64,000 nucleotides of DNA from NCBI GenBank assembly GCA_028288485.1, contig JAQBNO010000154.1:62001-126000 (forward strand), read 5' to 3'. The translations under genes and the position numbers were made by a program. The number at the start of each line of letters is the position of its first letter. Position 1 is the first letter of the stretch. The notes under the pieces are model-generated. The model ran no database searches. It had not been told where the DNA came from and worked only from the letters and a program-made list of their open reading frames with translations. Below, in pieces: positions 59,585 through 64,000 of the stretch. Source of the stretch: Segetibacter sp. GTDB lineage: Bacteria > Bacteroidota > Bacteroidia > Chitinophagales > Chitinophagaceae.

Positions 59585-61510
59585 TTACCAGTTGAACGTT
59601 ACTCCTCCCGAAAATATAGCAGGGATAGCATTGTAACCTCTAACATCAAAAAACTTTGTACCGGTTATATTTTGCCCGTCTGCAAAAAACTTCACATGTT
59701 CGTTTACAGTAAAGCTGGCATGAGCGCCGAAAATAAAATAATCGTTCAACAGAACATCCGCCTTTTGATAACCTCCAACATCGCGCCTGCTGCTTACATA
59801 TTTGCCGGTAACCGAAAACTCCAGTTCATTCGTCACCTGCCAGTTAATATTTGAATTTAGGCTGTGCCGGGGCCTGCGTAATAAATAGTCGTAGGTAATT
59901 GTATCTTTATTAGTAACCCTGTTTTGTGTAGTTTCCTGTGAAGCAAGCCAGGTGTAATTTCCACTGATGCTTAATTGTTTCACAGGTTTGAAAGTGGCTT
60001 CGACTTCAAGACCGTTAACTACCTGTTTTAGGTAATTGAAATAGTTAAACGTGATATAGTTATAATCGATACCATTATCGATTTTCCGGTTGAAATAAAC
60101 TATACGCGTGTTCAGTTTTCTATTATCGAACCGCAGACCTGCTTCGTAGTTAACTGATTCCTCTGCCTGCAAATGTCTATTTAAACTTAACTGGTAAATG
60201 GTTGGTGCTTTGAAGCCACTGGCAATACTTCCAAAAATTCTTAGACGCTCAGTAATGGCAAACGAAGGATTAAATGTATAAGTATAATTGGTTCCATAAC
60301 GTGAGTGGTCGTTCATTCTGCCGCCAAGCTCCACATTAAGCTTACTTTTTAAGCCGCTATAATGAAGCGATGCATACAAAGCTTTTTGATTAAGCGAACT
60401 GTCGTATGGTTTTGGGTTATAAGGACCGAATCTTGAAATAGAGGAATAATGTTGGTCGTAATATGAATAACGATAATCTGCCCCTGTTAAAAGAGTTAAT
60501 GCAGTATTTATTTTGAAACTTCCATACAATTCGACAAACTGTGTTTTACCATAATACTTACTGTCTTCGAAAATGATGCCTGTTTTGTGAATGCTGTCGT
60601 TAAAATAATTTCTATTAACCTCACTGTATTGGTAAGTTCCGTTTAAGGTTATAAAATTTTTTTTATAGGTAAACCCTGCACCAGTGGTCAACGTGCTGTT
60701 ATCTATTGTATAATCCTTTTCATCAGTAAATACGCCTGCATCAATACTTGCATTGTATCGGCTGTACATTAAGAAAGATTTTAAAGACAACGCTTCGGAA
60801 GCCTGGAATATAACCTGCGCATTGGTAACATTTCCATCGTAACCATCCTTATCAAATTTCTTGTTGCCTGTACTGTCGTAAGCCGACGAAAAGCCATTGG
60901 TATAAAGCCTTGCGTGGCGAACAGAATAAGTGAAACGCTTTTGTTTTCCATACAACTGCAGGTTGCCTTTAAAAGTTCCCAGGTTGCCTTCGCTAACCGT
61001 TGCTTTTAGGTTAAAAGGCTTTTTTACATCCCTGTTTATCGTTATAACATTTATAACGCCTGCAATTGCATCGGAACCGTACAGAGTTGATTGAGCTCCT
61101 TTACAAATTTCAATGCGGTCAATATTATCAAGTGAGAAAAGGTTCAGGTCAAACTCATTATTGATCATGGAAGGATCGTTTACCGGAATGCCGTCGAGGA
61201 GAATTAAAGCACGACCTGAAGATGCACCTCGAACATAAATTGTTTGCACTGCACCGGCATTATTCAATGCACCATTGATGGTAATGCCTGCCTGTTCGTT
61301 TAATAGTTGCGATAACGTTTTGCCGGTGTTTTTTTCTATCTGCTCCCTGGTAATAACAGAAATAACTTTACCTGTAGTGCTTTGCTTTTGCGGGTACTTG
61401 TTTGCTGTTACAATTACCTCGTCTAATTTCTCGCCTTGCAGAGTATCTGTCTGGGCAGTTGCAGTAAATGCGGCTAATAAAAATGCGGTAGTAAATAAAA
61501 ATCTGGTCAT
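59585..61510 (-). CDS. btuB: TonB-dependent cobalamin receptor (BtuB-like)
   Basis: The protein has 641 residues, with a signal peptide (FLFTTAFLLAAFTATAQ). The TonB box region and plug domain have DEVIVTANKYPQKQST, ITREQIEKNTGKTLSQLL, IYVRGASSGRALILLDGIPVN and IEICKGAQSTLYGSDAIAGV. The 22-strand barrel follows with the C-terminal aromatic end (AIFSGGVTFNW). The plug resembles BtuB. A cobalamin riboswitch upstream of the gene supports vitamin B12 or a related corrinoid as substrate. Partner genes for B12 transport are not in the window. Confidence 0.88.
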   Translation of the reverse strand: MTRFLFTTAFLLAAFTATAQTDTLQGEKLDEVIVTANKYPQKQSTTGKVISVITREQIEKNTGKTLSQLLNEQAGITINGALNNAGAVQTIYVRGASSGRALILLDGIPVNDPSMINNEFDLNLFSLDNIDRIEICKGAQSTLYGSDAIAGVINVITINRDVKKPFNLKATVSEGNLGTFKGNLQLYGKQKRFTYSVRHARLYTNGFSSAYDSTGNKKFDKDGYDGNVTNAQVIFQASEALSLKSFLMYSRYNASIDAGVFTDEKDYTIDNSTLTTGAGFTYKKNFITLNGTYQYSEVNRNYFNDSIHKTGIIFEDSKYYGKTQFVELYGSFKINTALTLLTGADYRYSYYDQHYSSISRFGPYNPKPYDSSLNQKALYASLHYSGLKSKLNVELGGRMNDHSRYGTNYTYTFNPSFAITERLRIFGSIASGFKAPTIYQLSLNRHLQAEESVNYEAGLRFDNRKLNTRIVYFNRKIDNGIDYNYITFNYFNYLKQVVNGLEVEATFKPVKQLSISGNYTWLASQETTQNRVTNKDTITYDYLLRRPRHSLNSNINWQVTNELEFSVTGKYVSSRRDVGGYQKADVLLNDYFIFGAHASFTVNEHVKFFADGQNITGTKFFDVRGYNAIPAIFSGGVTFNW

Positions 61511-61624
61511 AGTCTTTTTTGCTATAAACCTTCGGATGAGAAATAAAAGAAATGGAAAGGCATGTGCGCAGCAGCCAATTACATCTCTTGCTTTTCACCC
61601 GAAAGCGCGATGATAAAAATATTG

Positions 61625-61839
61625 AGCGGCAGGTCTTCTGGCTCGTTTCTGTTGAACGCCTTCCCATTTCTAAAACGAAACAGTGGTACTTTGTTCAACA
61701 GGAGTGAATTGTGAATGGTGAAGAAAGATTTCACCATTTACCATTGACTATTCACTCACACTTACAGCTACGGGGATAGCGCCGGAATTACACCGGCTTC
61801 CCTTTTAATCCCGGTTTTTATACGGGAACCATTCAGGTG
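61625..61839 (-). promoter_or_regulatory. cobalamin riboswitch
   Basis: On the minus strand the leader of the btuB-like gene contains the aptamer core GCCGGTGTAATTCCGGC, the segment CCCCGTAGCTGTAAG and the B12 box AGCCAGAAGACCTGCC (61643-61628), with GGGAAGGCG before it. A peripheral stem of about 50 bases contains a GTGAATGGTGAA...TTCACCATTTAC hairpin. The structure lies between the -7 element at 61840 and the gene start. Binding of B12 should reduce receptor expression. Confidence 0.93.
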
Positions 61840-61847
61840 CAAAAGTA
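61840..61847 (-). promoter_or_regulatory. -7 promoter element of btuB leader
   Basis: On the minus strand TACTTTTG matches TAnnTTTG exactly and lies just upstream of the riboswitch. No clear -33 element is seen. Confidence 0.5.
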
Positions 61848-61969
61848 GCGGACCAAAGGAAAAAGAAAAATTTATTTTAAAACCAGGATTAAAAGAATTA
61901 CCCGCTTAAATAAATGAGGAGGAAGCCCGGCATTGTATTTTATGATGTATTATTAATAATCCTTATTAC

Positions 61970-62926
61970 ATGAACGTCATCGATATACTTCTGATAATTA
62001 TCATCCTCTTTTACATTTATAATGGTTATTTAAAGGGGTTTATTGTGGGTACACTTCAACTGTTAATGCTTGCTGCCGGGTTAATTGCCGCATTTTTAAT
62101 GTACCCTCATATTGCCGCATTTCTCCAAAAGCATTGGGCTTCCTTAGGCATCTGGACTGTTCCGCTGTCTTTTATTTTTGCACTTCTAGTTGCCCGAATT
62201 ATTCTTTCGTTACTCGCAAACCGTATCCTGGCCGAAATACCTGGTTCTGTTCAAACAAGTTTACCTAACCGTGTTATGGGTGTAGTGCCTGGTGCAGTTA
62301 ATGGTTTGCTTTGGGCCATCATATTTGCCGCTCTTTTATTATCAGTACCGCTTTCCGATTCTATTTCTGCAAAAACACGCGACAGTAAACTTGCGGGTAA
62401 AATGGCGGACCAGGTAGAATGGCTTGATGAAAAATTTTCGCCGGTTTTTGACGAGGCTGTAAACAAAACGATGAATAAGCTTACAGTAGAGCCCGGCTCA
62501 GAAAAATCAGTTTCTTTACCTTTTAAACACAACAATCCGAAAATACGTGAAGACCTGGAAGCGAAAATGCTGGTTTTAGTAAATGAAGAAAGGCAAAAGG
62601 TCGGGTTAAAACCGTTAAAAGCGGATCCTGAAATACAGGTGGTAGCAAGGGCGCATTCAAGAGATATGTTTGCCCGCAGCTACTTCTCACATATCACACC
62701 GGATGGTGCATCACCTTTCGACCGGATGAAAAAAGGAAAGGTCAGGTTTTTGGCTGCCGGCGAAAACCTCGCACTAGGGCAAACCCTAACGATATGTCAT
62801 CGGGGATTAATGAATTCTCCCGGTCATAGAGCCAACATTCTGAATACAGCTTTCGGAAGAGTGGGAATAGGTATTTTAGATGGCGGAATTTATGGTTTAA
62901 TGATTACCCAAAATTTCAGAAATTAG
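61970..62926 (+). CDS. CvpA-CAP fusion protein
   Basis: The protein has 318 residues. The first 145 form a CvpA-type membrane domain with about four helices (NVIDILLIIIILFYIYNGYLKGF, then TLQLLMLAAGLIAAFLM, IWTVPLSFIFALLVARIIL and GLLWAIIFAALLLSV). A linker follows. Residues about 195-318 form a CAP/SCP domain (YkwD type): MLVLVNEERQKVGLKPLKAD, ARAHSRDMFARSYFSHITPD, GENLALG and MNSPGHRANILN, with both conserved His. CvpA domains are linked to envelope and colicin V production, and CAP domains are exported. The CAP part is thus placed on the outer face. The pairing is not widely discussed. Confidence 0.9.
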   Translation: MNVIDILLIIIILFYIYNGYLKGFIVGTLQLLMLAAGLIAAFLMYPHIAAFLQKHWASLGIWTVPLSFIFALLVARIILSLLANRILAEIPGSVQTSLPNRVMGVVPGAVNGLLWAIIFAALLLSVPLSDSISAKTRDSKLAGKMADQVEWLDEKFSPVFDEAVNKTMNKLTVEPGSEKSVSLPFKHNNPKIREDLEAKMLVLVNEERQKVGLKPLKADPEIQVVARAHSRDMFARSYFSHITPDGASPFDRMKKGKVRFLAAGENLALGQTLTICHRGLMNSPGHRANILNTAFGRVGIGILDGGIYGLMITQNFRN

Positions 62927-62965
62927 GTCTTTTTTGTAGCCGACATTTGGTCGCTATTCGGCATC

Positions 62966-62985
62966 GTTGTGTCACTCACTTGTAC
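62966..62985 (+). repeat. dispersed 20-bp motif, subtype I (T/A)
   Basis: This is a perfect GTTGTGTCACTCACTTGTAC preceded by CATC, between two convergent genes. Confidence 0.8.
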
Positions 62986-63028
62986 TCGAAATCGCTTCTG
63001 AACTTCTCACTTTGCACCCAATATCTAA

Positions 63029-63733
63029 TCAGGGAGTCGTAACAGAAACCGGCAAAACTTTGCCATTGAAAAGTTTGTGACCGGTGAGTGCAAAGTCGGC
63101 AATGAACTGCCCCATTTGTGAAGCCTTAACGGGCGACTTGTAGCCTGGAAACGCCCGGGCGAGCATTTCTGTTTGCGCCGAACCTAATGCCAGGCAGTTA
63201 ACCTTAATTTTCTTTTCTACAAACTCCGCTGCCAGGCATTCGGTCAAGGTATGCAGGGCAGACTTGCTCGCAGAATAAGCAGCCAACCCGGGAAACTTTA
63301 TGCTGCCCTGGTAACCACCCATACTTCCAATGTTCAATATATGACTGCCTTCTTTCATTAATGGAAGCATGCTATGGATCATTTTTACATGCCCCAACAA
63401 ATTGTTCTGCAGCATTTCTACAAAATCAAGTTGCGTTAATTGTTCAAATGGTTTATTTATAAGCGTGCCTGCATTATTAATCAGGATATCTACCTTTCCT
63501 AACCTGTCCTTAATAAAAGGAAGCAGTTCATCCAGGTAGTCGCCATGAACAATATCGAATTTGGAAGTAAACAAAATGCAGTCAGGATTTTGTGCAAGTG
63601 CAGCTTGAGCAAGAAGCTTAAGCTTATCTTCTGAACGAGCCAGTGCAACAACCCGGTTGTGTAAATCAAGGGTAAGTTGAAGTACAGCCTCAAAACCTAC
63701 GCCGCTGCTTGCGCCTGTTATTATGATGTTCAT
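63029..63733 (-). CDS. short-chain dehydrogenase/reductase
   Basis: The protein has 234 residues with a Rossmann fold. The cofactor motif is TGASSGVGFEAV, next NNAGTLINKPFEQL, the catalytic Ser in ILNIGSMGGYQ, the YxxxK pair in AAYSASKSALHTLTE, and after it VNCLALGSAQTEM. The NAD(P) preference cannot be set, and the substrate is unknown. It starts seven bases after the stop codon of the truncated gene upstream, so the two form an operon. Confidence 0.92.
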   Translation of the reverse strand: MNIIITGASSGVGFEAVLQLTLDLHNRVVALARSEDKLKLLAQAALAQNPDCILFTSKFDIVHGDYLDELLPFIKDRLGKVDILINNAGTLINKPFEQLTQLDFVEMLQNNLLGHVKMIHSMLPLMKEGSHILNIGSMGGYQGSIKFPGLAAYSASKSALHTLTECLAAEFVEKKIKVNCLALGSAQTEMLARAFPGYKSPVKASQMGQFIADFALTGHKLFNGKVLPVSVTTP

Positions 63734-63740
63734 AAATATT

Positions 63741-64000
63741 TTATATAGTCTCTAATTCAACCACACGGTGTTTAATTAAGTGAAACCCATCTTCTATCAA
63801 CTTCTTACATTCCGGCTCGGAAGATGCCTTTTCCTGCAAATAATCTTTGATCGATTTTAGTGTTTCAGAATATATGTTTTCCTGGTCCAGTATCTCAAGA
63901 ACCTCCAATGAGCACAACCAGTCTTCCGGAAAAGACTGCCTTAAATTCTTCCATACCTGCGGGAGTTGTTCGTAATTATTCTGCTGCTCCCGGCAGTCTC
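63741..64000 (-). CDS. C-terminal fragment of an uncharacterised enzyme-like protein, cut by window edge
   Basis: The last 86 codons of a gene on the minus strand are present, ending at 63741. The peptide reads EQLPQVWKNLRQSFPEDW, then LCSLEVLEILDQENI, IKDYLQEKA and CKKLIEDGFHLIKHRV at its end. It is helical. The pattern FPEDWL..LE..E followed by LI.DG is like the C-terminal tail of aromatic amino acid hydroxylases of Bacteroidota, but this is only an impression. The catalytic domain would be outside the window. It leads the operon with the SDR gene. Confidence 0.5.
   Translation of the reverse strand, partial: DCREQQNNYEQLPQVWKNLRQSFPEDWLCSLEVLEILDQENIYSETLKSIKDYLQEKASSEPECKKLIEDGFHLIKHRVVELETI

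Noticed and set aside
938-62985. 20-bp motif copies as a CRISPR array or rho-independent terminators
   Set aside because: Copies are kilobases apart and on both strands, without regular spacers. No T run follows, and several lie between divergent genes.

Overview
The window looks like a chromosomal segment of a member of the Bacteroidota, most likely in or near the Chitinophagaceae. The reasons are AT-rich intergenic DNA, -7 promoter elements of the Bacteroidota form TAnnTTTG (for example a TTTG-N20-TATTTTTG promoter before a tRNA-Glu gene), tRNA genes without an encoded CCA end, a BtuB-type TonB receptor, a Bacteroidota-type alpha-2-macroglobulin remnant and tandem beta-CASP metallo-hydrolases. 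The family-level placement is inference. I see no CRISPR array, rRNA, prophage or complete insertion sequence.

Layout. 1-4.0 kb: end of an MlaF-type ABC ATPase, sucD, an FAD oxidoreductase and a small membrane protein. 4.0-12.2 kb: a decayed MazE/AbrB antitoxin, then on the minus strand an efflux operon in the order TetR, TolC, HlyD adaptor, RND pump. A GxxExxY gene bounded by a 14-bp inverted repeat sits between adaptor and pump. 12.2-14.6 kb: an ECF sigma factor, a putative membrane anti-sigma protein and a small exported protein. 14.7-22.3 kb: a metallo-hydrolase and the cell-elongation cluster mreB-mreC-mreD-(small gene)-pbp2-rodA, minus strand. 22.6-27.1 kb: two TPM-domain proteins, LemA, pgk and gapA. 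27.3-32.1 kb: tRNA-Glu, small hypothetical genes, two tandem beta-CASP hydrolases and a DUF4442 hotdog protein. 32.1-34.1 kb: gene-poor scrap DNA with repeats, a 44-bp perfect palindrome and an alpha-2-macroglobulin pseudogene.

34.1-48.3 kb is the most interesting region. It holds a lipoprotein, a DUF3662/FHA-like protein, a 32-residue membrane peptide, a membrane PP2C phosphatase, a 1415-residue protein that joins a SEDS (RodA/FtsW) glycosyltransferase to a penicillin-binding transpeptidase in one chain, an FHA protein, and three tandem membrane Ser/Thr kinases with extracytoplasmic SH3-like domains. The gene content mirrors the actinobacterial fhaA-fhaB-pstP-rodA-pbpA-pknA-pknB cluster. Here RodA and PBP are fused, and SH3-like domains stand where PknB carries PASTA domains. 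A separate ordinary rodA/pbp2 pair lies at 15-19 kb, so this appears to be a second, phospho-regulated wall-synthesis module.

48.5-64 kb: a CWC zinc-finger-like protein, MarC, tRNA-Arg(CCG), uvrA, a RES/Xre toxin-antitoxin pair, a luciferase-like monooxygenase, a pyridine nucleotide-disulfide reductase, a GAF histidine kinase, a cobalamin riboswitch with its BtuB-like receptor, a CvpA-CAP fusion, an SDR enzyme and the C-terminus of a further gene.

Across the window a 20-bp motif recurs in about 18 intergenic places and in no recognised gene. It has three subtypes whose central heptamer stays a GNG-N-CNC dyad through paired base changes. It is the main unexplained non-coding signal.
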